Assembly (NCBI RefSeq): GCF_005497185.1
Contig: NZ_RJTN01000015.1
Span: 1-64,000, forward strand
From: Pectobacterium polonicum
GTDB taxonomy: Bacteria; Pseudomonadota; Gammaproteobacteria; Enterobacterales; Enterobacteriaceae
Reading direction: 5' to 3'
Length of the DNA: 64,000 bases
Both the position numbers and the translations under genes were made by a program. The notes beneath the pieces were generated by a model. It was not told the origin of the DNA, ran no database searches, and saw only the letters and a list, made by a program, of their open reading frames with translations. This document shows positions 44,551-54,849 of this stretch, piece by piece; the stretch's first letter is position 1; each line of letters opens with the position of its first letter.

Positions 44551-45917
44551 TCAATAGTTTGACCGCCCGTATCTTTGCCATTTTTTGGTTAACGCTGGCG
44601 CTGGTACTCATGCTGGTTTTGATGGTGCCCAAGCTGGACTCACGCCAGCTTACTGCCTTGCTGGAAAACGAGCAGCGGCAGGGCATCATGCTGGAACAGC
44701 ACATTGAAGCAGACCTCGCCAACACCCCTGCCAACGATCTGCGCTGGTGGCTACGGCTGTTCTGGGTGTTGGAGAAGTGGGCTCCACCGGGGCAGCGCCT
44801 TTTTCTGGTCACCAGCGAAGGTCGGATCTTTGGCGCAGAGAAACATGAAACTCCGATTGTGCGTAATTTTATCGGGTTGTCGGATAACGCCGATCATCCA
44901 CAAAAGAAAAATTACGGCCGCATTGAGCTTCTCGGTCCCTTTGCGATCCGCGATGGTGATGACAACTACCAGCTTTATCTGATTCGTCCTGCCAGTAGCC
45001 CGCAGTCCGATTTCATTAGCCTGTTGTTTGACCGTCCTTTGCTGCTACTGATCTTCACCATGCTGATCAGTTCACCGCTATTGCTCTGGCTCGCCTGGAG
45101 TCTGGCGAAACCCGCGCGGAAGCTCAAGCACGCCGCCGATGAAGTCGCCAAAGGCAATTTACGTCAGCATCCTGAATTGGAATCTGGTCCGCAGGAGTTT
45201 CAGGCGACGGGCGTCAGCTTTAACCAAATGGTCAGTGCGCTGGAACGGATGGTGACCGCACAGCAACGTCTGCTGTCGGATATCTCGCACGAACTGCGCA
45301 CGCCGCTGACGCGCTTGCAGTTGGCAACGGCGCTACTGCGTCGGCGTCAGGGAGAAGGCAATGAACTGAACCGCATCGAGACGGAAACGCAGCGGCTCGA
45401 CAGCATGATTAACGACCTGCTGGTGCTGTCACGCAATCAGCACAAGAATGAACTGACCCGCGAGTTCCTGCATGCTGATGAACTGTGGGGCAATGTGTTG
45501 GATGATGCGGCTTTTGAAGCCGAGCAGATGGGTAAAACGCTGGAAGTCCCTTACCCTCCGGGTCCCTGGACGCTCTTCGGTAATCCGGCCTCGCTCGACA
45601 GTGCGCTGGAGAATATCGTGCGCAATGCGCTGCGTTATTCTCACAACCACATCGAAGTGGCTTTCTCGGTCGATAATCAGGGCATCACCATCAAAGTGGA
45701 TGACGACGGCCCCGGCGTTAGCCCGGAAGATCGTGAACAGATTTTCCGCCCTTTCTACCGTACCGATGAAGCGCGTGACCGCGAATCCGGCGGCAGCGGT
45801 TTAGGGCTCGCCATCGTGGAAACCGCGATTACGCAGCACAAAGGGTGGGTAAAAGCGGAAGACAGCCCGCTGGGTGGATTGCGCTTAATCATCTGGCTGC
45901 CGTTGCATCAACGCTAA
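44547..45917 (+). CDS. cpxA: Sensor histidine kinase CpxA
   Basis: Inner-membrane sensor, 456 aa. First membrane segment about 8-28, periplasmic domain about 29-163, second membrane segment about 164-186, HAMP, dimerisation/phospho-acceptor domain with His248 in SDISHELRTPLTRL (same numbering as E. coli), then an ATPase domain with N-box NIVRNALRYSHN, DDDGPGV and GGSGLGLAI. It phosphorylates CpxR and, without stress, dephosphorylates it. Confidence 0.97.
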   Translation: MINSLTARIFAIFWLTLALVLMLVLMVPKLDSRQLTALLENEQRQGIMLEQHIEADLANTPANDLRWWLRLFWVLEKWAPPGQRLFLVTSEGRIFGAEKHETPIVRNFIGLSDNADHPQKKNYGRIELLGPFAIRDGDDNYQLYLIRPASSPQSDFISLLFDRPLLLLIFTMLISSPLLLWLAWSLAKPARKLKHAADEVAKGNLRQHPELESGPQEFQATGVSFNQMVSALERMVTAQQRLLSDISHELRTPLTRLQLATALLRRRQGEGNELNRIETETQRLDSMINDLLVLSRNQHKNELTREFLHADELWGNVLDDAAFEAEQMGKTLEVPYPPGPWTLFGNPASLDSALENIVRNALRYSHNHIEVAFSVDNQGITIKVDDDGPGVSPEDREQIFRPFYRTDEARDRESGGSGLGLAIVETAITQHKGWVKAEDSPLGGLRLIIWLPLHQR

Positions 45918-45950
45918 ATCGGACAACCTCTTTCCTACGCTACATCCTCT

Positions 45951-45973
45951 CAGGTGCCCAACACGGGCACCTG
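45951..45973 (+). terminator. Hairpin after cpxRA
   Basis: CAGGTGCCC (45951-45959) pairs perfectly with GGGCACCTG (45965-45973), 34 nt after the cpxA stop. The following sequence (TCACGTTCTGTTT) is only moderately T-rich. Confidence 0.65.
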
Positions 45974-46081
45974 TCACGTTCTGTTTATCTTCTCTGCATT
46001 GAGTTTTTTACGCGATTGCGTAGAGTGATCGCACTCATGCCGAAAACAGGCAAGACCCGTGTTGAATGAAGGATACCAACC

Positions 46082-48256
46082 ATGAAAGGAGTAACGCTGC
46101 TGGCTGGCGTACTGACCACGTTAATGAGCAGTCAGGCATTCAGTTCCAGCGATGGAGTGTGCGGCTTTTCCGACTCGGAATGTGGCATGTCCGCCCTGCC
46201 CTATTTGCAGCCGGGCAACGACACGCGTGCTAACCTGATGTTGCTGCAAAGCCGTCTCCACAACATGTCGCTTCCGTTGCCCCATCCTTTACCCGATCAA
46301 ACGCGTTCACGTATCGACCCTTTCACCGCCTATCGGGTCATGGGGATTGCAGCGACGGAAACACCTCAAACGTCAGAGGCAGGGGAAGATGTCACGGCGG
46401 ATGCACCTTATCTCTCTACGCTCAACAAAGCGAAGCAACTGAATCTTCCTTTGTCCGTTCAGGGCACCCTCTCCACGTTTTCGCCTGACGACAACGAAGG
46501 ACGGCATATTTCCAATGCGCTCTCCACATTGGAAGCGTTTTTTGATGTCCTGTTGGCAGACAAACAGCTCACCGAGGAACAACGCACGCTGCTGGCACAT
46601 CAGCGGGTCAATCTCCTCAACCCATTGTATACCAAAGAGGCGCTGAACGAGGGTCTTGTCAGTCTGCCGGACGAAGGACATGCCGGTGCACTCAATCAGT
46701 ATCTATTCGCTGCTCTGGCGTTTTATCAGGGTCACTTTGATGAGGCGGAAAGCGGCTTTCAGGCGTTAACGTCTTCACCACAGCCGTGGGTGACGGAAAC
46801 CTCGCGCTACATGTTGATTCGCGTGGCAATCAATAAAGCCATGGAGAACGCGTTAGATGAGTACAACATGTTCGACGCCAGTAAAGCCGATAAAGACACT
46901 GCACAGTTGGCGGTTAAGCGTATTGATGATTATCTGAAACAGTATCCAGAGGGGCAATACATCGATTCTGCTAACGGGCTATATCGTCGCGCTTACTGGA
47001 TCATGAACGATATGGATGCCTTAGCGAAAACGTACCAACATGAGTTGGACAGCACCGCCGATATCGAAACCCTCCTTGAATTAAGCGACGAAATCGACAA
47101 CAAGCTGCTGGAAAATCGGCAGTTCACCAGCGCATCGGGCAGCGCGCCGTTGACGATGGTGCAAGATCTCAAACGCCTGCGTTCAGACGAAGGCTGGCTG
47201 GCATTACCCACCTTATCTGCCGACGAACTGGCCGCGCAGAAACCGCTGTTTGAGCAAGGCAACATGCAGGAAGCGTTCAGCTACCTCCAGGCCGCCCAGC
47301 TGTTTTATGGTCAAAAAGACTATGCTGCCGTGGTTAACAGCGTTCCCGCCACACAGGCGAACGATTTGACCGATACCGTGCGTTTCAGCCTACAGGTATT
47401 ACGTGGTCGAGCGCTGGTGCGTCTGGAACACTGGGATGAGGCTGAAGCGCACTGGCGTCAGCTGTTAACGCATAAAATGGGGTACACGCAAAATCAGTTC
47501 CTGCAATTAGCATTGGCAGAAACGCTGGTCAAAGCGGGCCACCCAGAGCGCATTTTTGCTGCCGATAGCCCGGTGAAAAACCTACGTTTCCGTTCTGCCG
47601 TGCTCAAAGTTAGCGCCAACGCGGATCTACTCCGTCAGCAGACAGGCTCGCAGCAGAGCCATGAGGAACGAGCGATTGCGCTGCATACGCTGTTAACCAA
47701 ATCGCTGACCCACGGTGATTACGCCAGCTATCTCAAAGATGTTCAGCTGCGAAAAGACATCCCGCCGCTGGTGAGCAGCGAAAATCAAAGCTGGAATCAG
47801 GAAGATCTAACGGCCTTTGATTGGGACGGCAGCGACACCGAGGAAGACTATCAATGCCCGGCGCTGGATAGCGTAGTTGCGACGCTGAATCAACGCCCCA
47901 ATGACGCTCGTGCGATTAACTGCCTCGGCGAGTTCTTCCTGCGCACCAATAACAGCGTGGGCTTCGACTGGGGTGAAGGCAGTATGTTGAGCGGACTCAC
48001 CAATGCGCCAACGCAATTCGTCGGTGCCGAATATAACCGTCTGGATGGTTATATGAAGGTGATCGCCGATCCAAAAGCGCCACCGGAAGACAAAACCTAT
48101 GCCTTGTATCGCGCGGTCTACTGCTATGCACCGAGTGGCTATAACGACTGTGGCCCACAGGAAATCAGCAAGGCAACCCGCAAAGCCTGGTTTACTCAAC
48201 TGAAAACCAAATACAAAGGCAGCGTGTGGGCAGAAAAGCTCGATTATTACTGGTAA
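46082..48256 (+). CDS. Large exported protein of unknown function with TPR-like helical repeats
   Basis: 724 aa with a signal peptide (about 1-22, ending AFS-SSD) and a cysteine pair early in the mature part (VCGFSDSECG, about 26-35). The middle and C-terminal parts are helical with TPR-like stretches such as LFAALAFYQGHFDEAESGFQ (about 213-232) and GRALVRLEHWDEAEAHWRQ (about 441-459). I do not recognise a named orthologue. Its stop lies inside the next gene (31-nt overlap), so the two are coupled and probably work together in the periplasm or at the envelope. Confidence 0.8.
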   Translation: MKGVTLLAGVLTTLMSSQAFSSSDGVCGFSDSECGMSALPYLQPGNDTRANLMLLQSRLHNMSLPLPHPLPDQTRSRIDPFTAYRVMGIAATETPQTSEAGEDVTADAPYLSTLNKAKQLNLPLSVQGTLSTFSPDDNEGRHISNALSTLEAFFDVLLADKQLTEEQRTLLAHQRVNLLNPLYTKEALNEGLVSLPDEGHAGALNQYLFAALAFYQGHFDEAESGFQALTSSPQPWVTETSRYMLIRVAINKAMENALDEYNMFDASKADKDTAQLAVKRIDDYLKQYPEGQYIDSANGLYRRAYWIMNDMDALAKTYQHELDSTADIETLLELSDEIDNKLLENRQFTSASGSAPLTMVQDLKRLRSDEGWLALPTLSADELAAQKPLFEQGNMQEAFSYLQAAQLFYGQKDYAAVVNSVPATQANDLTDTVRFSLQVLRGRALVRLEHWDEAEAHWRQLLTHKMGYTQNQFLQLALAETLVKAGHPERIFAADSPVKNLRFRSAVLKVSANADLLRQQTGSQQSHEERAIALHTLLTKSLTHGDYASYLKDVQLRKDIPPLVSSENQSWNQEDLTAFDWDGSDTEEDYQCPALDSVVATLNQRPNDARAINCLGEFFLRTNNSVGFDWGEGSMLSGLTNAPTQFVGAEYNRLDGYMKVIADPKAPPEDKTYALYRAVYCYAPSGYNDCGPQEISKATRKAWFTQLKTKYKGSVWAEKLDYYW

Positions 48257-49035
48257 CGCCGTCAATCGTGCTGGCCTGCCTGCTTTCGTTCTGTACGCAG
48301 GCCGCTTCCGTTAACGCTGTACCGTCAACCGTCAACGCGGCGAACGCCACCGTCGACGCGACGCGCTATCAGGATTTTTGGCTGTGGGCCGCAGTGCGAC
48401 CCCAGCCGATTCTGCATCAGACACAGACGCTGTACCTGCATCAGGGAGAAGTCGCCCGCCGTCAGGGTAATGTCGTTTTCCTGCGACAAGGGGTTCCACC
48501 CAGCCAACTACGCGTTAAGCGCGTCTGGCTGGCTTTCCGTATGACCACACTGGAGCTTTCCGATCGCCATCTGAACCGGATGCTAAAGTTACGGGAAAAG
48601 TGGCAACGCCACGGCAATCACGTTGTCGGGATTCAGATAGATTTTGACGCGAAAAGCTATCAACTGGCAGGCTATGTCGCATTTCTAACGCAATTGCGCG
48701 AGCGTTTACCCGAAGATTGTCAACTCAGCATTACCGGGCTGCTTGACTGGTCGAAAACGGGGGATGTCTCTGCACTGAACCGCTTACAGGGCAAGTTGGA
48801 TGAGGTAGTGGTGCAAACTTATCAAGGGCGCAACACGATAACCAACTACGCTGAGTACCTGCCCGCACTGATGAAGCTGACCCTGCCTTTCCGCCTGGGG
48901 CTGGTACAAAACGGCAAATGGGAAAAACAGTGGCAGCAGCGCCTTGCCACTTCACCGTATTATCGCGGGGAAGTGGTGTTTTTGGTAAACCCTCCGACGA
49001 GGAAATCACCATCGCGCAGCAGTAAAGCGGAGTAA
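48226..49035 (+). CDS. DUF3142-family exported protein
   Basis: 269 aa from a GTG start inside the end of the preceding gene, with a hydrophobic export signal (about 8-26). The mature protein has the family-like features FWLWAAVRPQP (about 51-61), VVGIQIDFDAKSYQLAGY (key residues QIDFDA, about 137-142) and LGLVQNGKW, suggesting a TIM-barrel, glycosidase-like fold. Assignment to DUF3142 is from memory of the family. The coupled TPR-like neighbour suggests a two-protein periplasmic system. No function is established. Confidence 0.72.
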   Translation: MGRKARLLLVTPSIVLACLLSFCTQAASVNAVPSTVNAANATVDATRYQDFWLWAAVRPQPILHQTQTLYLHQGEVARRQGNVVFLRQGVPPSQLRVKRVWLAFRMTTLELSDRHLNRMLKLREKWQRHGNHVVGIQIDFDAKSYQLAGYVAFLTQLRERLPEDCQLSITGLLDWSKTGDVSALNRLQGKLDEVVVQTYQGRNTITNYAEYLPALMKLTLPFRLGLVQNGKWEKQWQQRLATSPYYRGEVVFLVNPPTRKSPSRSSKAE

Positions 49036-49045
49036 CTATCTATAA

Positions 49046-49510
49046 CTACAGACAGCCACCGAAGCCATTCTGCCGCCAGGCTTCATAGCTGATAATTGCC
49101 ACCGCATTGGACAGATTCAGGCTGCGGCTATCGGACTGCATGGGAATACGGATACGGAAATCCGATTCGAAGCCATTACGGATCTCGTCTGGCAGGCCGG
49201 ACGTTTCCGATCCAAACAGCAGCACATCGCCCGGCTGATAGGTCGGCTGGTCATAGGGACGACTGCCTTTGGTCGTACAGGCGAAAATGCGCTGACCGGG
49301 AATTGCGGCCAGAAAATCCTGATAGTTCTTATGACGGCTGACTTTCGCCAGATCGTGGTAATCCAGCCCTGCGCGGCGCAGTTTCTTCTCTTCAAAATCA
49401 AACCCAAGCGGTTCGATCAAATGAAGCGTACAGCCGTTGTTGGCAGCTAATCGGATGATATTGCCGGTGTTTGGTGCAATTTGCGGTTCATAGAGCGCGA
49501 TATGGAACAT
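49046..49510 (-). CDS. trmL: tRNA (cytidine/uridine-34-2'-O)-methyltransferase TrmL
   Basis: SPOUT-class methyltransferase, 154 aa (E. coli TrmL/YibK 157), modifying the wobble ribose of two leucine tRNAs. Motifs: [14 protein letters not shown] (about 13-26), FGSETSGLP (about 99-107, SAM-knot), and [12 protein letters not shown] (about 127-138) of the trefoil knot. It is convergent with the DUF3142 gene (10 nt between stops). In E. coli trmL lies elsewhere, near cysE. Confidence 0.93.
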   Translation of the reverse strand: MFHIALYEPQIAPNTGNIIRLAANNGCTLHLIEPLGFDFEEKKLRRAGLDYHDLAKVSRHKNYQDFLAAIPGQRIFACTTKGSRPYDQPTYQPGDVLLFGSETSGLPDEIRNGFESDFRIRIPMQSDSRSLNLSNAVAIISYEAWRQNGFGGCL

Positions 49511-49663
49511 GAGATAACGTCAACCACGAAGAAAAATTCCGCCGCAGTATAACGCATTCCAACGGGGCAGCCCAAAACCTGTGCACGCCGGAATGCGGAT
49601 TACTCTGCACGACGTTTTCATCCGCAGCGATTACACTCGATCTTACGGAAAAAGGCGTTCGAG

Positions 49664-49768
49664 CAGCGATAATGGATAGATCGTAAAGACGCTGTAAATA
49701 CATCCCTGTACGCTCGGCTTGCGCCATCCATGGCGCAAACGCTTTACTCTTCTATCTCATTATCGCTG
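49664..49768. repeat. 105-bp fold-back (MITE-like) repeat
   Basis: The ends CAGCGATAATGGATAGA (49664-49680) and TCTATCTCATTATCGCTG (49751-49768) are near-perfect inverted repeats, and the pairing continues inward (GTAAAG with CTTTAC). The interior holds the palindrome TTGCGCCATCCATGGCGCAA (49719-49738). This is a typical non-autonomous fold-back intergenic element; I recall similar sequence (a segment reading GACGCTGTAAATACATCC) recurring in enterobacterial intergenic regions. The rest of 49511-49821 shows only promoter-like sequence. Confidence 0.7.
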
Positions 49769-49821
49769 TTTGCGTTTCACAAATGGCTTATCGACAGGCC
49801 GAAGACCTGTGTGGAGGTTTA

Positions 49822-50118
49822 ATGAAACACCCTAAGACACTATTGGCCTGTGCTGCCCTGCTCGGCCTGCCGCTTCTGGCAAGCGCCAACACGCCGCAAG
49901 CGCCCACGCCTCAGCAGCAGTTTGAAAATGGCATCAGCAGCCAGAAACAGCTACAGCAAAGTATGCAGCAAAGCCAAAAATTGCAGCAGCAACAGCTGAA
50001 TCAGCAGCTTGAGCAGCGTAATCAGCAATTGCAGCAACAACGCCAACAGCAGCTACAGAAGGATTTGCAGCGGTCACAGAGAACCACACCGCCACCGCCA
50101 ATTAAGCAGAATCCCTGA
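49822..50118 (+). CDS. yhhA: Glutamine-rich exported protein, YhhA-like (DUF2756)
   Basis: 98 aa from the ATG at 49822, which has GGAGG 6 nt upstream. Signal peptide (about 1-23, ending ASA-NT), then a low-complexity tract of about 65 residues dominated by Gln (QQLEQRNQQLQQQRQQ region) and a proline-rich end. E. coli yhhA is also a Gln-rich exported protein located next to ugpQ, and here ugpQ is 1.1 kb away across one gene. Function unknown. The homology rests on composition and context. Confidence 0.6.
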   Translation: MKHPKTLLACAALLGLPLLASANTPQAPTPQQQFENGISSQKQLQQSMQQSQKLQQQQLNQQLEQRNQQLQQQRQQQLQKDLQRSQRTTPPPPIKQNP

Positions 50119-50131
50119 TGCGATGGCGGCC

Positions 50132-51088
50132 TTATAGCCGCACACCCATCAGCGTTAAAATCAACGGCGTGGTTAACGCCGCCATCGCCGTTGATAGCAG
50201 CAGGCTTGATGCCACCGGGCCGCCCAATACATCGAACTGGCGCGACATCAAATAGACGTTAACGCCCACCGCCATCGACCCGAGCAACACAACCGCACGC
50301 GTCTCCATTTCCGGCAGGCCGAGCGCAATCGCAATCCCCCAGATCACCAGCGGTTGTACCAGCAGCTTGATGGTACAAATCGCTGTACTAATCTGCCAAC
50401 CATCACGCACGCGGTATTCCGCCAGCCCCATCCCCAGCGCCACCAGCGACAGCGGTGCGGCAATCTGCCCCAGCATGGAAAGCGGCTGATCGACGTACGA
50501 CGGCAGCGGCAAGCCCGTCAGGCTGAACGCCGTACCGGACAGAATGCCGATAATCAGTGGGTTCTTCAGCACGCCCAGCGCGGTTTTGGTGAAGCCCTGT
50601 AGCGACAACGCCCCGTTACGCGCCCATTCCACCGACACCGTCACCAGCGTCCACAAAATCAGCCCGTTAAACACCACCACCAGCGCGACAGACGGGATCG
50701 CCTCTTCACCCAGCATCAGTGTGGCAATCGGCAGCCCCAGCATCACGTTGTTGGAGAAGATGCCGCTCAGCGCAAACAGCGAGCCGGAGACGCCATCAAG
50801 ATGAAAGATTTTGCGCGCCACGATGCGGCCAAGGACAAACACCAGCAGGCAGCCGCCGAAAAAGGCGATCAGCAGTCGGGCATCCACCACCGGACGTTTA
50901 GAGAAATCCGACATCAGACGGAACAGCATAGCGGGCATCGCCACAGAGAAGACAAAGCGCGTCATGCCGTCGGTCACGGTGGTCGGCCATTTACCGTAGC
51001 GAATCAGGCTATAACCGAGCGCAATAAGAACAAAGAGGGGTAACGACAGAAAAATCTGGTGCCAAAGCGAAACAATAAATGCGGGCAT
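50132..51088 (-). CDS. AEC-family (auxin efflux carrier-like) transporter
   Basis: 318 aa with about ten hydrophobic segments in two five-helix halves: PLFVLIALGYSLIRYGKW near the start, FSNNVMLGLPIATLM (about 111-125), NPLIIGILSGTAFSLTGLPLP (key NPLIIGI, about 177-183) and LLVQPLVIW (about 246-254). The bile acid/AEC superfamily fold transports organic anions such as malonate or malate in bacteria. The substrate is not predictable. It lies between yhhA and ugpQ and its expression is independent by spacing. Confidence 0.85.
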   Translation of the reverse strand: MPAFIVSLWHQIFLSLPLFVLIALGYSLIRYGKWPTTVTDGMTRFVFSVAMPAMLFRLMSDFSKRPVVDARLLIAFFGGCLLVFVLGRIVARKIFHLDGVSGSLFALSGIFSNNVMLGLPIATLMLGEEAIPSVALVVVFNGLILWTLVTVSVEWARNGALSLQGFTKTALGVLKNPLIIGILSGTAFSLTGLPLPSYVDQPLSMLGQIAAPLSLVALGMGLAEYRVRDGWQISTAICTIKLLVQPLVIWGIAIALGLPEMETRAVVLLGSMAVGVNVYLMSRQFDVLGGPVASSLLLSTAMAALTTPLILTLMGVRL

Positions 51089-51170
51089 GAAGCCACTTCC
51101 TTATTACCGGCACCAAGTCAGAAAGAAGGTCCCCGCATTATATTTTCTTGCAGCAATATCAACATCGCCG

Positions 51171-51193
51171 CAGCTTGAAGTATGACGGGTATA
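51171..51193. repeat. Solo ERIC terminal sequence
   Basis: CAGCTTGAAGTATGACGGGT followed by ATA matches the conserved end of the enterobacterial repetitive intergenic consensus (ERIC) element. The opposite end and the central palindrome are not seen nearby, so this looks like a truncated remnant just downstream of ugpQ. Confidence 0.55.
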
Positions 51194-51203
51194 GAGGCAA
51201 ACC

Positions 51204-51953
51204 TCAGCCGGTCGCGAAGTTAGCCCCGATTAAATCTATCCGGTCAGTACAGATACAGTCAACGCCCCAATCCAGCAAAGTTTGCGCGCGATCGGGTTGG
51301 TTGACGGTATAAACCAGAATGCGCAAACCCGCCGCTTTCAGCGCCGCGACGCGTTCTGCCGTCAGCAGTTTGTGATTCAGGTGAATGGACACACACCCCA
51401 GACGCTGCGTTAACGCCAGCCAGTCTTCTTCCCACTCATCCAGCAGCAGCCCGCGCGGCAGTTCCGGTGCGGTCTGTTGCGCCGCCTCCAGGGCGTCGAC
51501 AGAGAACGATGACAGCAGCGGTGCAACCGGATGAGCGGCCCACAGTTGACGCGCCGCCAGCGCAATCAGCCGCCCGGTTTCTGCTTCGTATCCGGTGGTG
51601 GGTTTAATCTCGATATTGGCCGCCATGCCATACTGCACGCAGCGTTTTGCCACTTCCGATAGCAGCGGCAGGCGTTCACCAACAAATTTATGGCCGTACC
51701 AGCCGCCGACATCCAGCCCAACCAGCTTGTCCCACGGCAGTTCTCCTGCAATTCCCCAGCCGTTGCTGGTGCGCTCAAGCGTGTCGTCGTGTAGGAGGAA
51801 AATCTGGCCGTCCTGCGACAGCTTGGCGTCAAATTCGATCATCTTGTGACCGAGGCTGGCACCGACATCAATCGCCGCCAGCGTGTTTTCCGGTGCCAGT
51901 GAACCGCCGCCGCGATGGGCGACAATGCTCGGGTAAGGCCAGAGTGTTTCCAT
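51204..51953 (-). CDS. ugpQ: Cytoplasmic glycerophosphodiester phosphodiesterase UgpQ
   Basis: 249 aa GDPD-family TIM barrel that hydrolyses imported glycerophosphodiesters to glycerol-3-phosphate and an alcohol. Catalytic motif [13 protein letters not shown] (His12 and His region through about 25), FDAKLSQDG (about 39-47), HDDT (about 55-58), and the late ICTDRIDLI. No signal peptide. It is the last gene of ugpBAECQ; its start overlaps the ugpC stop by 1 nt. Confidence 0.95.
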   Translation of the reverse strand: METLWPYPSIVAHRGGGSLAPENTLAAIDVGASLGHKMIEFDAKLSQDGQIFLLHDDTLERTSNGWGIAGELPWDKLVGLDVGGWYGHKFVGERLPLLSEVAKRCVQYGMAANIEIKPTTGYEAETGRLIALAARQLWAAHPVAPLLSSFSVDALEAAQQTAPELPRGLLLDEWEEDWLALTQRLGCVSIHLNHKLLTAERVAALKAAGLRILVYTVNQPDRAQTLLDWGVDCICTDRIDLIGANFATG

Positions 51954-53026
51954 TATTCCATCCGTAATCCGCTTTGCGAATCAAACAGGTGCCATGATGA
52001 CGTCGGTAAGTGTAGCCAAAGCGTCGAGCCAATCGCGGGGCAGTGCTCATAAGAGAGCCGCGCGATCACGTTCTGCCCGCCCCACTTGCCGTGCGCTAAA
52101 TTGTCCGCGCCCAGCAGTTCGAGTGTTGAAATCTGCAACGGAATACCGCCAGTTTCACGCGTCGCCAGCTGAATATGCTCTGGTCGAACCCCCAGCGTCA
52201 ATGCTTTACCGCGCCACTGCGGCTTCGGTTCAGGCAGCGCCAGTGCGATGTCACCATCGATTTCAAAACGGCAGCCGTCATCGCTAATGCGACCCGACCA
52301 CAGGTTCATGGCCGGTGAGCCAATAAAGCTGGCCACAAACAGCGATGCCGGGCGGCGATAAATATCAGCCGGCGCGCCGATTTGCTCGGCAATACCCTTG
52401 TTCATCACGATGACGCGCTGTGCCAGCGTCATGGCTTCAACCTGATCGTGCGTGACGTACAGGCTGGTGGTTTTCAGGCGCTGGTGCAACTGCTGTAGTT
52501 CGAGCCGCATTTGTACGCGCAGTTTGGCGTCCAGATTCGACAACGGTTCGTCAAACAGGAACACTGCTGGTTCGCGTACAATTGCCCGTCCCATTGCCAC
52601 ACGCTGACGCTGACCGCCGGATAGTTCACGCGGCTTGCGTTGCAGCAGCGGCATCAGTTCCAGAATTCGCGCCGCGTCTTCCACGCGCTCACGAATCTGC
52701 GTCTTGCCGAAGCCACGGATTTTCAGGCCGTAAGCCATATTGTCGAATACATTCATATGGGGATAAAGCGCATAGTTCTGGAACACCATCGCAATACCGC
52801 GATCTTTTGGTTCCAGATCGGTGACGCGCTGGTTATCAATATAGATATCGCCGCTGGTGGTGCGTTCGAGGCCTGCCACCATGCGCAGCAGCGTCGATTT
52901 ACCGCAGCCTGACGGCCCGACCATCACGACGAATTCGCCGTCAGCGACGTCCAGATCGATAGGTTGGATAATCTGTGTTTTGCCATCGTAAGACTTGGTG
53001 ACGGCCTGAAGTTTTAAACATGCCAT
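51953..53026 (-). CDS. ugpC: sn-glycerol-3-phosphate importer ATPase UgpC
   Basis: 357 aa (E. coli 356), MalK-type ATPase with Walker [10 protein letters not shown] (about 37-45), signature [16 protein letters not shown] (about 134-149), Walker [14 protein letters not shown] and TOBE-type C-terminal domain from about 240. It powers UgpAE uptake of glycerol-3-phosphate and glycerophosphocholine. In E. coli it is inhibited by internal phosphate. It follows ugpE by 25 nt. Confidence 0.95.
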   Translation of the reverse strand: MACLKLQAVTKSYDGKTQIIQPIDLDVADGEFVVMVGPSGCGKSTLLRMVAGLERTTSGDIYIDNQRVTDLEPKDRGIAMVFQNYALYPHMNVFDNMAYGLKIRGFGKTQIRERVEDAARILELMPLLQRKPRELSGGQRQRVAMGRAIVREPAVFLFDEPLSNLDAKLRVQMRLELQQLHQRLKTTSLYVTHDQVEAMTLAQRVIVMNKGIAEQIGAPADIYRRPASLFVASFIGSPAMNLWSGRISDDGCRFEIDGDIALALPEPKPQWRGKALTLGVRPEHIQLATRETGGIPLQISTLELLGADNLAHGKWGGQNVIARLSYEHCPAIGSTLWLHLPTSSWHLFDSQSGLRME

Positions 53027-53051
53027 AAGCGTTTCCGAAATTCGTCTTGAT

Positions 53052-53897
53052 TTATTTTTCGCTGTCGACCAGACCGCGAACGAACCAGCGCTGCATCAGT
53101 AGTACCACCAGCAGCGGCGGCAGCATGGTCAGCAGCATTGCGGCCATCACCTGATTCCACTGGGTCGCGCCATCGCCGGAGGCAATCATGCTTTTAATCC
53201 CAGCGACGGCGGTACCCAGATTGGCATCGCTGACAATCAGCAGCGGCCACAGGTACTGGTTCCAGCCGTAGATGAACGTGATCACAAACAGCGCAGCCAA
53301 ATTGGTTTTCGACAACGGCAGTACCATGTCGAAGAAGAAGCGCATCGGGCTGGCACCGTCGATACGCGCCGCTTCCATCAGCTCATCCGGCAGCGTCATA
53401 AAGAACTGGCGAAACAGGAAGGTTGCGGTTGCCGAGGCCATCAGCGGCAGCGTTAAACCGGTGTAGCTGTCCATCATGTCCAGCCGCGCGATCACTTCCA
53501 CCGTCGGGAAAATACGCACTTCCACCGGCAGCATCAGCGTCAGGAAAATCATCCAGAAGAACAGATTGCGCAGCGGAAAACGGAAATAGACGATGGCGTA
53601 GGCGGACAGGATCGATACGGTAATTTTGCCCACCGTGATCGCCAGCGCCATCACGAAGCTGTTAAGCAGCATCAGCCCGAACGGCGTGGTGTTGTTGCCC
53701 GCACCGTGCAGCCAGATATAACGCAGGTTTTCCCACAGGTGGGAACCGGGGATGAGCGTCATCGGAGCCTGAAAGACTTCCTGATTATCCAGCGTGGCAG
53801 CGACAAACCCCACGTACAGCGGAAACAAGACGGCGAGAATGCCGACGATCAGCATGACGTGGCTGAAAATATCTAACCCGCGACGATTCTCAATCAT
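53052..53897 (-). CDS. ugpE: sn-glycerol-3-phosphate importer permease UgpE
   Basis: 281 aa, same length as E. coli UgpE, six membrane segments, and the EAA loop [20 protein letters not shown] (key EAARIDGAS, about 185-193). It starts [13 protein letters not shown] and overlaps the ugpA stop by 4 nt (ATGA). Confidence 0.95.
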   Translation of the reverse strand: MIENRRGLDIFSHVMLIVGILAVLFPLYVGFVAATLDNQEVFQAPMTLIPGSHLWENLRYIWLHGAGNNTTPFGLMLLNSFVMALAITVGKITVSILSAYAIVYFRFPLRNLFFWMIFLTLMLPVEVRIFPTVEVIARLDMMDSYTGLTLPLMASATATFLFRQFFMTLPDELMEAARIDGASPMRFFFDMVLPLSKTNLAALFVITFIYGWNQYLWPLLIVSDANLGTAVAGIKSMIASGDGATQWNQVMAAMLLTMLPPLLVVLLMQRWFVRGLVDSEK

Positions 53898-54793
53898 TGG
53901 TAATTCACCTTCCGCTCAACAAAACGGAACTGAATCACGGTCAACCCGATAACCAGTATCATCAGCACCACCGACTGCGCTGCTGAACTGGACAGATCCA
54001 GCCCTGCGAAGCCCTCACGATAAATTTTGTAGATCAGCGTGGTCGTCGACTGCACTGGCCCACCAGCCGTCGCGGCATCGATAATCGGGAAGGTATCGAA
54101 AAAGGCATACACCAGATTGACGACCAGCAAGAAGAAGCTCACCGGCGAGATCATCGGCAGCACCAGATTGAAGAAGCGCCGCACGGGGCCAGCACCATCA
54201 ATCGCACCCGCTTCCACCAGCGAACGGGGGATCGATTGCAGCGCGGCGAGGAAGAACAGGAAGTTATAGCTAATCTGCTTCCAGACCGAGGCCAGTACGA
54301 CTAAAAACATCGCCTGACCGCTGTGCTGCGCGTGGTTCCACGTATAGCCCAGCAGCCCGAGAAAATGGGTAATCAGCCCCAGTCCGGGGTTAAACAGGAA
54401 CATCCACAGTACGGCAGCGACAGCAGGTGCCACAGCATACGGCAGGATGATCAACGTCTGATACAGGCGGCTGGCACGGATCACGTAGTCCACCAGCGCG
54501 GCCAGAAAGAGTGAAATCAGCATGCCAAACCCTGCCACCAGAAAGCTGAATATCAGCGTGGTGTAAAACGAATCGAGGTAGTAGGGGTTATTGAACAACT
54601 GTCTGAAGTTCTCCATGCCGACGAACTCACTGGATAGCCCAAACGGGTCCAGATTCTGCACCGAATACCACAGCGCCTGACCAGCAGGCCAGATAAAGAA
54701 AATCACGGTAATCAGCAGTTGAGGCAGCACCAGCACATAGGGCAACCAACTGCTGCGAAAAACGGGGCGGGATGATGTCATGCGGTAACTCAT
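53894..54793 (-). CDS. ugpA: sn-glycerol-3-phosphate importer permease UgpA
   Basis: 299 aa, six membrane segments, EAA loop [21 protein letters not shown] (key GAIDGAG, about 206-212). An ATG at 54781 ([10 protein letters not shown]) aligns better with the E. coli N-terminus and would give 295 aa, the E. coli length. Neither start has a strong ribosome-binding site, so the outer one is given with that caution. It pairs with UgpE. Confidence 0.93.
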   Translation of the reverse strand: MSYRMTSSRPVFRSSWLPYVLVLPQLLITVIFFIWPAGQALWYSVQNLDPFGLSSEFVGMENFRQLFNNPYYLDSFYTTLIFSFLVAGFGMLISLFLAALVDYVIRASRLYQTLIILPYAVAPAVAAVLWMFLFNPGLGLITHFLGLLGYTWNHAQHSGQAMFLVVLASVWKQISYNFLFFLAALQSIPRSLVEAGAIDGAGPVRRFFNLVLPMISPVSFFLLVVNLVYAFFDTFPIIDAATAGGPVQSTTTLIYKIYREGFAGLDLSSSAAQSVVLMILVIGLTVIQFRFVERKVNYQ

Positions 54794-54849
54794 TGCAAAC
54801 AGAAAAGAAACAGGCCGATTCCCTTCGGCCCGGTATTACTCAACACGTA

